Below, in pieces: positions 6,281 through 14,182 of a DNA stretch of 22,850 bases. Every line of letters starts with the position of its first letter. Within the stretch, counting starts at the first letter, position 1. Under the pieces are notes generated by a model, which had not been told where the DNA came from, did not search any database, and saw nothing but the letters and a program-made list of their open reading frames with translations. This DNA is from SAR202 cluster bacterium (GTDB taxonomy: Bacteria; Chloroflexota; Dehalococcoidia; SAR202; CAJWER01). The DNA lies in NCBI GenBank assembly GCA_030740335.1, contig JASLXL010000247.1, forward strand, positions 1 to 22,850, given 5' to 3'. Made by a program: the position numbers and the translations under genes.

Positions 6281-6353
6281 TGGCAACGACAGGGTTCGAA
6301 CCTGTGACCTAGCGCTTATGAAGCGCCCGCTCTAACCACTGAGCTACGTTGCC
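6281..6353 (-). tRNA. tRNA-Met (anticodon CAT, elongator type)
   Basis: Acceptor GGCAACG pairs perfectly with CGTTGCC; discriminator A at 6281, followed by TTCC, so CCA is not encoded, unlike its two neighbours. The anticodon loop TTCATAA gives CAT. A fully paired first acceptor pair and the GGTCACAGGTTCGAA region resemble elongator methionine tRNA rather than initiator. Isoleucine-CAT (lysidine type) cannot be fully excluded from sequence alone but fits less well. Confidence 0.9.
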
Positions 6354-6372
6354 GCCTCAGATAACACCAATC

Positions 6373-6402
6373 ATGATATATGATGCCGTCAAAGGGTGTC
6401 AA
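6373..6402 (-). promoter_or_regulatory. Sigma-70-type promoter of the tRNA cluster
   Basis: On the minus strand a perfect TTGACA (6397-6402) is followed after 16 bases by TATATC (6375-6380) or after 18 bases by TATCAT (6373-6378). The expected start site is about 10-15 bases before tRNA-Met. This is the clearest promoter in the window. Confidence 0.75.
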
Positions 6403-6541
6403 TTTGCCCAGACACCCCTGGCACTCCTCTCCGGGAAGCCGCCGAGAGCCTGACAGAGGCATGTTTACCGAGCGTCGTGCGGCATCGAAATGCGCTCGAT
6501 TGACAATGTAGTACACTTGTCGAATCCGTACTCGCTCTGCC

Positions 6542-6547
6542 TATAGT
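6542..6547 (+). promoter_or_regulatory. Probable -10 element, leaderless start of the aminotransferase
   Basis: TATAGT lies 11 bases before the ATG at 6559, and no Shine-Dalgarno sequence is present between them (AGACTGACACC). A poor -35 (TTGTCG, 6517-6522) is 19 bases upstream. If used, transcription would begin within a few bases of the start codon, giving a leaderless or near-leaderless mRNA. Confidence 0.4.
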
Positions 6548-6558
6548 AGACTGACACC

Positions 6559-7932
6559 ATGACCACCCTTCCCAACAACGAGGCCCTTAGGGCCTCCGCC
6601 GCAAAACACCTCTGGATGGCCAACCGTGATTGGGCCCAGATGGCCGAAGAAGGTGGCCCACTAATCGTCGTCAAATCGGACGGCATCAGGGTCACCGACT
6701 CCGAGGGCAAATCCTGGATCGACGTGAACGGCGGCTACATGTCGATCAACGCTGGGCACGGCCGGACCGAGATCGCCGACGCTGCCTTCGAGCAGATGAG
6801 AAAGCTCGCCTTCATGCCGCCCGGTACGACCACCGAGTCGACCGTGATGCTGGCAGCGAAGCTGGCGGCAATAACCCCCGATGACCTGACCCGCGTGTTC
6901 CCTGTCTCGGGCGGGTCAGAGGCCAACGAAACCGCCCTGAAGATCGCCCGGTCCTATCACGAACGGAGAGGCGAGCCGGGCAGGTTCAAGGTCATCAGCC
7001 GCAAGGGTTCGTACCACGGCGCAACAGGCGGGGTCCAGTGGCTGGGCAACAACGCCCTACGAGAGGCCTCAGTGCCGACCCAGACCGGGCTGATACACGC
7101 GCCTCAACCCGACCCCTACCGCTGTGAATTGGGCGGTCAGACGGCCACCGAGTGCGCAGTCCTGTGTGCCGAGGCCGTCGAACAGCTCATCATCGACAAC
7201 GACCCCGCCACCGTGTCGGCGGTCATCGCAGAGCCCGTCAACTCCCGAGGCTGCATCATACCCGGCGACGACTACTGGCCGATGCTCAGGGACATCTGCG
7301 ACCGGCACGGGGTCCTCCTAGTCGCCGATGAGGTGATCACCGGTTTCGGCCGGACCGGCAAGATGTTCGCCATCGAGCACTCAGGAGTCGTTCCCGATAT
7401 CCTCACCGTCGCCAAGGGCATCATCAGCAGCTACCTACCTTTCGGCGCCACGATCACGACAGACGAAGTCGCCGACGTGTTCGTGGGTCCGGGCAACCAG
7501 CTGCGACACGTATTTACAGCCACCGGCCATCCAGTCTGCTCCGCCGCAGCACTCAAAAACATCGAGATAATCGAGCGCGAGGGGCTCGTCGACAACTCGG
7601 CTACCATGGGTGCCTACTTCAAGGAGCAACTGGAAGGGTTGATTGTCGACCACATGTCTGTCGGCTATGCCCGAGGCATCGGTCTGCTCTTAGGAGTCGA
7701 GTTGGTCAGCGACCGCAAGACCAGAAAGCCTTTCCCAGAAGAATTGGACGTCGCAAACAGGTTGACCGAGAAGTTCAAGGGTCACGGCCTCTTGCTGGGC
7801 GCGAGTAACAGCACGATGAACATCGGACCGCCGCTCTCGGTCACGAAAGCCGAGATCGACGAGATAATGCACGGCATTGACCTCTCACTGTGGGAGTTGG
7901 AGGGCGAGCTCGGGATAGGTGGAAAAGCCTGA
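6559..7932 (+). CDS. Class III (omega) aminotransferase, PLP-dependent
   Basis: A 457-residue aminotransferase of the class III family, moving an amino group between an omega-amine or amino acid and a keto acid in the cytoplasm. Seen are the substrate/cofactor segment [16 protein letters not shown] (about 117-132), SYHGATGG (151-158), [16 protein letters not shown] with D257 binding the pyridine nitrogen, and the Schiff-base lysine K286 in [30 protein letters not shown] is the typical phosphate-binding region of the partner subunit. Length is normal. The substrate cannot be told; beta-alanine-, taurine- or diaminobutyrate-type enzymes share these motifs. The NYN gene follows 16 bp downstream of its stop. 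Confidence 0.9.
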   Translation: MTTLPNNEALRASAAKHLWMANRDWAQMAEEGGPLIVVKSDGIRVTDSEGKSWIDVNGGYMSINAGHGRTEIADAAFEQMRKLAFMPPGTTTESTVMLAAKLAAITPDDLTRVFPVSGGSEANETALKIARSYHERRGEPGRFKVISRKGSYHGATGGVQWLGNNALREASVPTQTGLIHAPQPDPYRCELGGQTATECAVLCAEAVEQLIIDNDPATVSAVIAEPVNSRGCIIPGDDYWPMLRDICDRHGVLLVADEVITGFGRTGKMFAIEHSGVVPDILTVAKGIISSYLPFGATITTDEVADVFVGPGNQLRHVFTATGHPVCSAAALKNIEIIEREGLVDNSATMGAYFKEQLEGLIVDHMSVGYARGIGLLLGVELVSDRKTRKPFPEELDVANRLTEKFKGHGLLLGASNSTMNIGPPLSVTKAEIDEIMHGIDLSLWELEGELGIGGKA

Positions 7933-7948
7933 GGGAGAATCAACAGCG

Positions 7949-8599
7949 ATGACAACCCAGCACCGGCAGCTGCCATCGAGACTTGCAATATTCATCGACG
8001 GCAGCAATTTGTACCACAGCCTGGAGGAGAATTGCGGACGGTTCGACGTGGACTTCCGCGCCTTCGCCCAGAAGCTTGCGAGAGACCGGACTCTTCTCCG
8101 GGTCTACTACTACAACGTTCTTCGCGACCAGAATCGGAACCCCCAGGCCTACCAGGATCAGCAAAAATTCCTGACTGCCCTGGACAACACTCCCTACCTC
8201 GAGGTGCGGCTCGGCAGGTCGAAGATGCGGGGCGACACAGCGGTAGAAAAGGGCGTGGACATCATGATCTCCACTGACATGCTGAGGCTGGCCTGGGACG
8301 ACCGCTACGACGTCGCAACACTGGTGAGCGGTGATGGCGACTTTGCATACACTGTCCAGGCGGTGAAGGACACGGGCAAGCAGGTCATCGTCGCGGCGTT
8401 TACATCCAACCTGTCGCCAGAGCTTTCCTCCGTTGCCGACGACCGCGAGGTATTCACCCCCGACTACTTCACCGACATCTGGTCCAGGCGCCGTCAGAAC
8501 TCACAAGACGGAGCCTCCCAGCAAGCCGAAGAGCAGACGCAAGGGGCCGGCAGCGGGAAACGTGGCTGGCGCTTCGGTCGACGACGCAACGACGATTAG
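7949..8599 (+). CDS. NYN-domain (LabA/DUF88-like) protein, putative ribonuclease
   Basis: 216 residues: a NYN domain (about 10-180) with a basic, low-complexity C-terminal tail (KRGWRFGRRRNDD). The acidic cluster expected for PIN-like nucleases is present: D17 and N20 in FIDGSNL, D104 and D110 in KGVDIMISTDML, D129 and D131 in VSGDGDF. This fits a metal-dependent RNase or RNA-binding protein. ATG 7949 is preferred because GGGAGA lies about 10 nt upstream. A GTG at 7919 in frame would overlap the aminotransferase end. Probably co-transcribed with the aminotransferase. Target RNA unknown. Confidence 0.85.
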   Translation: MTTQHRQLPSRLAIFIDGSNLYHSLEENCGRFDVDFRAFAQKLARDRTLLRVYYYNVLRDQNRNPQAYQDQQKFLTALDNTPYLEVRLGRSKMRGDTAVEKGVDIMISTDMLRLAWDDRYDVATLVSGDGDFAYTVQAVKDTGKQVIVAAFTSNLSPELSSVADDREVFTPDYFTDIWSRRRQNSQDGASQQAEEQTQGAGSGKRGWRFGRRRNDD

Positions 8600-8615
8600 G
8601 TGCTACGCACGCTTA

Positions 8616-8669
8616 GTCGGGCGGGGCCGGTGATTACCAAGGGCTTGTCCCATCTGCCAGGCGCCCGAC
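8616..8669 (+). terminator. Long-loop inverted repeat after the NYN gene
   Basis: GTCGGGCG at 8616-8623 pairs perfectly with CGCCCGAC at 8662-8669; the 38-base loop contains a further small hairpin (GGGCTTGTCCC). It starts 16 bases after the NYN stop. No T-tract follows, so it may be a terminator of a factor-assisted kind or an RNA-stabilising structure. Confidence 0.35.
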
Positions 8670-8752
8670 AGTATCTCCTTGAATCTCGCCCACTTGACGT
8701 ACTCCACCCCGTACCCATCCAGGCACGGGCAACGCCGCCAGCATGGCTGGCG

Positions 8753-8758
8753 TATAAT
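8753..8758 (+). promoter_or_regulatory. Probable -10 element upstream of the LLM oxidoreductase gene
   Basis: TATAAT, a perfect -10 hexamer, 37 bases before the GTG start at 8796. No good -35 hexamer is seen at the right distance, so the assignment rests on the -10 alone. It could drive the LLM gene and possibly the gcv operon behind it. Confidence 0.4.
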
Positions 8759-8795
8759 ATAGATCGTAGCTAAGTCTGTTATTCGTGGAGGCCGA

Positions 8796-9680
8796 GTGAG
8801 CGCCGCTGTCAAATTGGGGGTGATATTTCCCCAGACCGAGATAGGTACAGACCCCATCGCAATCCGGGACTATGCGCAGGCAGCAGAGTCTATCGGCTTC
8901 GACTATCTTCTGGCATTCGACCACGTCCTTGGAGCGAACGCGGGCAGCCGACTGGGCTGGGGCGGCTCATACAGTCACACCGACTCCTTTCATGAACCCT
9001 TCGTCCTGTTCGGCTACCTGGCAGCTGTTACCCGGACGATCGGCCTCACAACCGGCATACTAATCTTGCCGCAAAGGCAGACGACGCTCGTGGCCAAGCA
9101 AGCCGCGGAGGTCGACGTACTGTCTGGCGGGCGTCTCCGTCTCGGCATCGGCACCGGCTGGAACGCGATGGAGTACGAAGGCCTCGGCGAAGACTTCAGT
9201 AACCGCGGCCTGCGTTCCGAAGAGCAGATTGAGGTAATGAGATCTCTATGGACCAACGACCTGGTTACCCTCAATAATCGCTGGCACAAGATCACAGACG
9301 CGGGAATCAACCCTCGGCCGGTTCAACAGCCGATTCCGATATGGTTCGGCGGATCCGATGACCGAGTACTCAGGCGCGTTGCCCGGATAGGTGATGGTTG
9401 GATAAGCAATATGTCCCGGGCAGACGGCCGTGCCTCGGACACAATCAGCCGTATTCGCGAATACGGCATCAAAGAGGGACGCGATCTGGACGATATCGGT
9501 ATCGAGACATGGGTCTCTGCCAGTCGTGGCGACCCGGACGACTGGGCGAACGACGTCAGAGAATGGACCGGTCTTGGTGCCACCCACATATCCATCAATA
9601 CCATGGGCGCGGGACTCACTAGCGTCGAACAGCACATCTCCGCAATACGTACATTCGCTGAAGTGGTCGGGAAAACATAG
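8796..9680 (+). CDS. LLM-class flavin/F420-dependent oxidoreductase
   Basis: 294 residues of the luciferase-like monooxygenase (TIM-barrel) superfamily. Recognised are the N-terminal strand VKLGVIFPQTEIG, LLAFDHVL (about 38-45), TGILILPQRQ (86-95), VLSGGRLRLGIGTGWN (108-123) followed by the EYEGLG...RG signature, and IPIWFGGSDDRVLRRVARIGD in the C-terminal half. The family hydrogenates or oxidises small substrates with FMN or coenzyme F420; F420 is more usual for this subgroup, but the substrate is unknown. GTG is chosen because GGAGG precedes it by four bases. It lies 79 bp before gcvT and may share its transcript. Confidence 0.88.
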   Translation: MSAAVKLGVIFPQTEIGTDPIAIRDYAQAAESIGFDYLLAFDHVLGANAGSRLGWGGSYSHTDSFHEPFVLFGYLAAVTRTIGLTTGILILPQRQTTLVAKQAAEVDVLSGGRLRLGIGTGWNAMEYEGLGEDFSNRGLRSEEQIEVMRSLWTNDLVTLNNRWHKITDAGINPRPVQQPIPIWFGGSDDRVLRRVARIGDGWISNMSRADGRASDTISRIREYGIKEGRDLDDIGIETWVSASRGDPDDWANDVREWTGLGATHISINTMGAGLTSVEQHISAIRTFAEVVGKT

Positions 9681-9759
9681 GACGATGCCTACACACAACA
9701 AGATCGCTGCTATTGGCCTGGTACTCGAAAATCTCGCGCCCCACTAGGCAATAAGCGAA

Positions 9760-10857
9760 ATGGAAGAAATCGACCTGCGACAAACACCATTACATGAAAA
9801 GCACCTGGAACTGGGAGCCAAGATGGCACCCTTCGGCGGGTGGGATATGCCCATCCAATACGAGAGCATTCTCGCGGAGGCCAAGGCAGTCCGGAGCGAC
9901 GCAGGCATGTTCGACGTCTCGCACATGGGACGCATCGAATTCACCGGGCCAAGAGCCGCTGAATTCCTGAACAAGATCCTCAGCTCAGACGTGCCAAAGC
10001 TCAGGATCGGCCGGGCGCGTTACGGAGTGATCTGCAACCCACAGGGTGGGATCATCGACGATGCCATCGTCTACAGATTGGACGAGGAACGCTACCTGCT
10101 GGTACCCAACGCAGGCAACGCCGACGAGGTCATCGACTGGCTCAAGAAGTGGTCGCCCAACAGCGGCGTGACCATGAGCGTCATAACAGACTACCTCGCC
10201 ATGGTCGCCGTGCAGGGTCCTCGCTCCGTGGAAATGCTCGACTCATTAACAACGCATGAGCTTTCTAAGGTGAGGCCATTCCGTATAGTAGACGCTCCCC
10301 TGCTGGGGACGGATGCGCTCCTCGCCCGCACAGGGTACACCGGCGAGGACGGCTTCGAAGTCATGCTGCCGTCGGCTTCTGCAGTCACTCTTTGGGATGC
10401 CCTTACCAAGCGAGGCGCGACGCCCTGCGGCCTCGGCTCCCGAGACGTCCTCAGGCTCGAAGCCGGCCTGCCCCTGCACGGCAACGACATCGACGCCACC
10501 ACCAACCCCTACGAGGCCGGCCTTGACCGGTTCGTGGACCCCTACCGTGATGACTACGTCGCCGGCGATGCCCTGCAACAGATCCGGGACGCGGGCCCCG
10601 AGCGCTCCCTGGTGGGCTTTGTCATGCGAGGCAGGGGCATTGCCCGACAGGGGCACCACATCATGAACGGCCCCGACCACATAGGCGAAGTGACCAGTGG
10701 CAGTGTCTCCCCGACTCTTGACATGAACATAGGCATGGGCTATGTTCCAATCAGCCTTTCGGACGGGGGCACACGGCTACAAATCGACGTGCGAGGGCGC
10801 TTGATCGAGGCCGAAATAGTGCCCCTCCCGTTCTACTCACGGAGAAAGAGCGAATGA
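9760..10857 (+). CDS. gcvT: Glycine cleavage system T protein (aminomethyltransferase)
   Basis: 365 residues. It transfers the methylene group from the aminomethyl-lipoyl arm of GcvH to tetrahydrofolate, releasing ammonia. Seen are the N-terminal FGGWDMPIQYESI, the MFDVSHMGRIEFTGP block (about 50-64), NPQGGIIDDAIVYRL containing the catalytic aspartates near 100-101, and GYTGEDGFEVMLP. LGSRDVLRLEAGLPLHGNDID and the C-terminal beta-barrel end are also typical. Length matches the family. The start has only a weak upstream purine stretch. The stop overlaps gcvH by four bases (ATGA). First gene of the gcvT-H-PA-PB operon. Confidence 0.95.
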   Translation: MEEIDLRQTPLHEKHLELGAKMAPFGGWDMPIQYESILAEAKAVRSDAGMFDVSHMGRIEFTGPRAAEFLNKILSSDVPKLRIGRARYGVICNPQGGIIDDAIVYRLDEERYLLVPNAGNADEVIDWLKKWSPNSGVTMSVITDYLAMVAVQGPRSVEMLDSLTTHELSKVRPFRIVDAPLLGTDALLARTGYTGEDGFEVMLPSASAVTLWDALTKRGATPCGLGSRDVLRLEAGLPLHGNDIDATTNPYEAGLDRFVDPYRDDYVAGDALQQIRDAGPERSLVGFVMRGRGIARQGHHIMNGPDHIGEVTSGSVSPTLDMNIGMGYVPISLSDGGTRLQIDVRGRLIEAEIVPLPFYSRRKSE

Positions 10858-11243
10858 ACGTTCCCGATAACCTCAGGTACTACAAAGAGCACGACTGGGT
10901 ACGCCTCGAAGCCGACGGCATGGCAGTGGTGGGCATCACCGAGTTCGCTGCTGAGAGCCTGGGCGATATCGTCTTCATCGAGTTGCCCGAGCCCGGCACG
11001 GAGATCAATCAGTTCAACAAACTCGGCGAAATAGAGTCGGTCAAAGCAGTCTCCGATCTGTACACACCGATCGGCGGCCGCGTGGTTGAGAGCAACCAGG
11101 AAGTCACCGATGCTCCGGAAACAGTGAACGACAGCCCATACGAAGCCGGCTGGCTCGTCAAGATCGAACCGAGCGACGCGGGTGAGATGGGCAATCTGAT
11201 GAGCGCTGCCGAATACGAAGCGCTCCTGGCGGCGGAGGGCTAA
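10854..11243 (+). CDS. gcvH: Glycine cleavage system H protein (lipoyl carrier)
   Basis: 129 residues, normal for GcvH. The protein shuttles the aminomethyl group on a lipoyl-lysine between the P, T and L proteins. K64 in GEIESVKAVSDLYTPIGG is the lipoylation site. HDWVRLEADGMAVVGITEFA is the usual N-terminal signature and NDSPYEAGWLVKIEPS the C-terminal one. Start overlaps gcvT by four bases. Its TAA stop lies in the loop of a hairpin that precedes gcvPA. Confidence 0.97.
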   Translation: MNVPDNLRYYKEHDWVRLEADGMAVVGITEFAAESLGDIVFIELPEPGTEINQFNKLGEIESVKAVSDLYTPIGGRVVESNQEVTDAPETVNDSPYEAGWLVKIEPSDAGEMGNLMSAAEYEALLAAEG

Positions 11244-11250
11244 GCCCTCC
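11234..11250 (+). promoter_or_regulatory. Intra-operon hairpin across the gcvH stop codon
   Basis: GGAGGGC, loop TAA, GCCCTCC: a perfect 7-bp stem whose loop is exactly the gcvH stop codon, two bases before the gcvPA ATG. The only Shine-Dalgarno-like sequence for gcvPA (GGAGGG) is in the 5' arm, so it would be hidden until ribosomes finishing gcvH open it. Suggests coupled translation; function is inference. Confidence 0.45.
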
Positions 11251-11252
11251 AC

Positions 11253-12584
11253 ATGGAATCAACCGAGTTCACATCCCCGTACAGCCCCAACACCGGCGCA
11301 GACCGCCGGGCCATGCTCGACTCCATAGGGGTCGACTCCGTAGTCGAGCTGTTCGAGGACATCCCGGCTCACCTCCGCAATCCCTCCCTCGACCTCCCCG
11401 CTCCGCTGTCCGAGTTCGAGCTAAGACGCGACGTTGAGGCAATGGCCGCGGAAAACGCGACACCGGGCGACTACGCCTGCTTCCTTGGAGCGGGGTCGTA
11501 TCGCCACTTCGTGCCCGCGATCGTCCGGCAACTTGCAGGTCGCAGCGAATTCATGACGGCGTACACGCCCTACCAGCCAGAGGTGGCCCAGGGCACTCTT
11601 CAGGCCCACTACGAGTTCCAGTCGATGGTCTGTCAGCTAACCGGTATGGATGTGGCAAACGCAGGCATGTACGACGGGTCAACCTCACTAGCCGAGGCCG
11701 CGCTGATGGCGGCACGGACCACAAAGCGTAGTCGAATCGCCGTATTGAACACGGTATCTCCGGCCCTCCGGCGCGTTATCGAGACCTACACTCAGGCCCC
11801 TGGCCTCGACATCTACAGCGTGTCACCGGACAGACTCGACCTGTCAGGTGACACGGCCTGCCTGATTGTCCAGCAACCAGGATTCCTCGGACAAATGGAG
11901 GACGTGGAAGCGCTTTCGAAGCAAGCTCACGCAAGTGGAGCCCTCCTGGTGGTCTCTGCTGACCCGATGTCGCTGGGCATGTTTAAGCCTCCCGCAGAAT
12001 ACGACGCGGACATCGTCGTTGGCGAGGGCCAGACACTGGGCATCCCGCCGACCTATGGTGGACCCTACGTCGGCCTCTTCGCCTGCAAGCAGAAGTACAT
12101 CCGTCAGATGCCCGGACGTATCGTCGGCAAGACCGTCGACACGCAGGGTCGAGAGGGTTACGTCCTCACACTGCAAACCCGTGAGCAGCACATCAGGCGC
12201 GAGCGCGCGACGTCCAATATCTGCACCTCCGTCGGGCTAATTGCGCTCATGTCCACCGTGTATGTGGCCGCCCAAGGCCGACGCGGACTGCGGCACGTAG
12301 CTGAGTTGTGCTACCACAAGGCACACTACGCCGCCTCACTGATCGAAAAAATTCCGGGCTACTCGTTGCCACTGCAAAACACCTTCTTCCGCGAGTTCGT
12401 GGTGCAATGCCCGATTGAACCTGCCGAGATCAACCGGCGGCTATTTGAACGCAAGATCATCGGCGGCCTCGACGTCAGCGACCAGATACCCAACGGGATG
12501 CTGTTCTGCTGCACCGAGGTAAACACCCGCGAGGAGATCGAGAATCTGGCGGGGGCACTATCGGACATCGGGGGCGCGAAGTGA
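11253..12584 (+). CDS. gcvPA: Glycine dehydrogenase (decarboxylating) subunit 1
   Basis: 443 residues, the N-terminal half of the PLP-dependent P protein, which in this lineage is split in two. With GcvPB it decarboxylates glycine and loads the aminomethyl group onto GcvH. Recognisable are FLGAGSYRHFVPAIVRQL, FMTAYTPYQPEVAQGTLQ, GMYDGSTSLAEAALMA and VVGEGQTLGIPPTYGGPYVG, then QTREQHIRRERATSNICT. It starts nine bases after gcvH and its stop overlaps the GTG of gcvPB. Intact and of usual length. Confidence 0.95.
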   Translation: MESTEFTSPYSPNTGADRRAMLDSIGVDSVVELFEDIPAHLRNPSLDLPAPLSEFELRRDVEAMAAENATPGDYACFLGAGSYRHFVPAIVRQLAGRSEFMTAYTPYQPEVAQGTLQAHYEFQSMVCQLTGMDVANAGMYDGSTSLAEAALMAARTTKRSRIAVLNTVSPALRRVIETYTQAPGLDIYSVSPDRLDLSGDTACLIVQQPGFLGQMEDVEALSKQAHASGALLVVSADPMSLGMFKPPAEYDADIVVGEGQTLGIPPTYGGPYVGLFACKQKYIRQMPGRIVGKTVDTQGREGYVLTLQTREQHIRRERATSNICTSVGLIALMSTVYVAAQGRRGLRHVAELCYHKAHYAASLIEKIPGYSLPLQNTFFREFVVQCPIEPAEINRRLFERKIIGGLDVSDQIPNGMLFCCTEVNTREEIENLAGALSDIGGAK

Positions 12585-14059
12585 CCGACACAAACGACCA
12601 CCGGCGTCTACTTTTGATGGAGCGCAGCGTTTCGGGCCGTGTAGGGTCCAGCTTCACTCCATTGGACGTCCCAGTCCAGGCACCACCACCCTCTGGAATG
12701 CTCAGGAGCGATCTGGACATGCCTGAAGTGAGCGAGTCTGAGATCGTCCGCTACTTCTCGCAGATAAGCCAGTTCAACTTCTCCATCGATCACAATTTCT
12801 ACCCGCTAGGGAGTTGTACGATGAAGTACAACCCCAAGGTAAACGACGAGATGGCGAGCCTGCCGGGGATGTCGGAGATCCATCCGAACCAGCCCGAGGA
12901 GACGGTTCAGGGGGCACTCAAGCTCGTCCACCGGCTCCAGAACTACATGGCCGAGATCACAGGTCTATCTGGCACGAGCCTGGCCCCCATGGCTGGCGCC
13001 GAAGGCGAGCTGGCCGGCATGCTGATGACCAGGGCGTATCACCTCGATCGCCGCGACACCAACCGCACCCAGGTATTGATCCCAGACAGCGCCCATGGCA
13101 CGAATCCCGCCTCGGCATCCATGGCGGGATTCGACGTGATCACGCTGCCTTCCAACTCCAGCGGCAACACTGACATGGACGCCCTGAGAGCAGCAGTGGG
13201 CGAGAACCTCGCCGGCTTCATGCTCACCCAGCCGAGCACGCTGGGTCTGTTCGACACCAATATCCTGGAAGTGATACGCGTCGTCCGGGACGCCGGCGGC
13301 ATCGTCTACGGCGATGGCGCGAACCTGAATGCACTGCTCGGTCAGGTCAAACCCGGCGACCTGGGATTCGACGTCGTCCACTCTAACCTCCACAAGACAT
13401 TCACACAGCCACACGGCGGTGGCGGCCCTGGCGCCGGCGCGGTGATGGTAGGGCCAAGACTGCTTCCATTCCTGCCTGATCCGGTTGTCGAGCACCTGGT
13501 AGACAGTAAAGGCGTTGAGAGCTACACGCTCGCAAAGCCGCCCAAGTCCATTGGCAAAATGGGGGCATTCCACGGTAACTTCGGCGCACTTGTCCGCGCC
13601 TATTCGTATATTCGGTCCCTGGGCAAGGAAGGCGTTGCGGCAATCAGTGAAGACGCGGTGATCAACGCCAACTACATCCAGAGCCAATTGAAAGACGACT
13701 ACGATCTGCCCTACGACCGGACCTGCATGCACGAGGTCGTACTGTCCGCAAAGAGCCTTAAGCGCCAACACGGTGTCGATGCCCTAGACGTCGCCAAACG
13801 CCTGATCGACTATGGCATCCACCCCCCAACGATGTACTTCCCGCTAGTCGTTGAAGAGGCGCTGATGATCGAACCGACCGAGACCGAATCGAGGGAGACG
13901 CTGGACCACTTCATCGGAGTGATGAAGACCATTGCCCGAGAGGCACAAGAAAACCCGGAGTTGCTACATGGCGCGCCCCATGACACGCCAAACACCCGTC
14001 TCGATGAGGCCCGCGCAGCGCGCAAGCCCGACCTCCGTTGGCGTCCGTCCACCGAGTAA
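12581..14059 (+). CDS. gcvPB: Glycine dehydrogenase (decarboxylating) subunit 2
   Basis: 492 residues, the PLP-binding half of the split P protein. K272 in HSNLHKTFTQPHGGGGPGAG forms the Schiff base. FYPLGSCTMKYNPKVNDEMA, the LAPMAGAEGELAGMLM block, IPDSAHGTNPASASMAGF and VVYGDG-like GGIVYGDGANLNA are all family signatures. The GTG start overlaps the gcvPA stop by four bases (GTGA), so the two subunits are translationally coupled. Last gene of the gcv operon; a GC-rich repeat element follows. Confidence 0.96.
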   Translation: MTDTNDHRRLLLMERSVSGRVGSSFTPLDVPVQAPPPSGMLRSDLDMPEVSESEIVRYFSQISQFNFSIDHNFYPLGSCTMKYNPKVNDEMASLPGMSEIHPNQPEETVQGALKLVHRLQNYMAEITGLSGTSLAPMAGAEGELAGMLMTRAYHLDRRDTNRTQVLIPDSAHGTNPASASMAGFDVITLPSNSSGNTDMDALRAAVGENLAGFMLTQPSTLGLFDTNILEVIRVVRDAGGIVYGDGANLNALLGQVKPGDLGFDVVHSNLHKTFTQPHGGGGPGAGAVMVGPRLLPFLPDPVVEHLVDSKGVESYTLAKPPKSIGKMGAFHGNFGALVRAYSYIRSLGKEGVAAISEDAVINANYIQSQLKDDYDLPYDRTCMHEVVLSAKSLKRQHGVDALDVAKRLIDYGIHPPTMYFPLVVEEALMIEPTETESRETLDHFIGVMKTIAREAQENPELLHGAPHDTPNTRLDEARAARKPDLRWRPSTE

Positions 14060-14073
14060 TTTGGCGTAGAGAC

Positions 14074-14156
14074 TCCCTCATCCTAGCCTTCTCCCACCAG
14101 GGGAATAGGAACAGGGCCTCCTCTCCCTGGAGGGATAGGACTGAGGTGAGGCTGAG
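14074..14156. repeat. GC-rich palindromic repeat family R2, copy 1
   Basis: Two imperfect stem-loops: CCCTCATCCTAGCCTTCTCC with GGGGAATAGG, then CCTCTCCCTGGAGGGATAGG continuing ACTGAGGTGAGG. The second part closely resembles 20361-20396 (CCTCTCCCTTTGAGGGAGAG then GATTGAGGTGAGGG). Located between gcvPB and the peroxiredoxin gene. Extragenic palindromes with CTCTCCC/GGGAGAG arms and a GGTGAGG tail are common in many bacteria. Confidence 0.65.
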
Positions 14157-14182
14157 TCAGACGCAACCAAGGAGCCCACAAC

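Noticed and set aside
12965..13771. Long minus-strand open frame (268 codons) opposite gcvPB
   Set aside because: It is the codon-mirrored shadow of a strongly conserved gene; no ribosome site, no recognisable domain.
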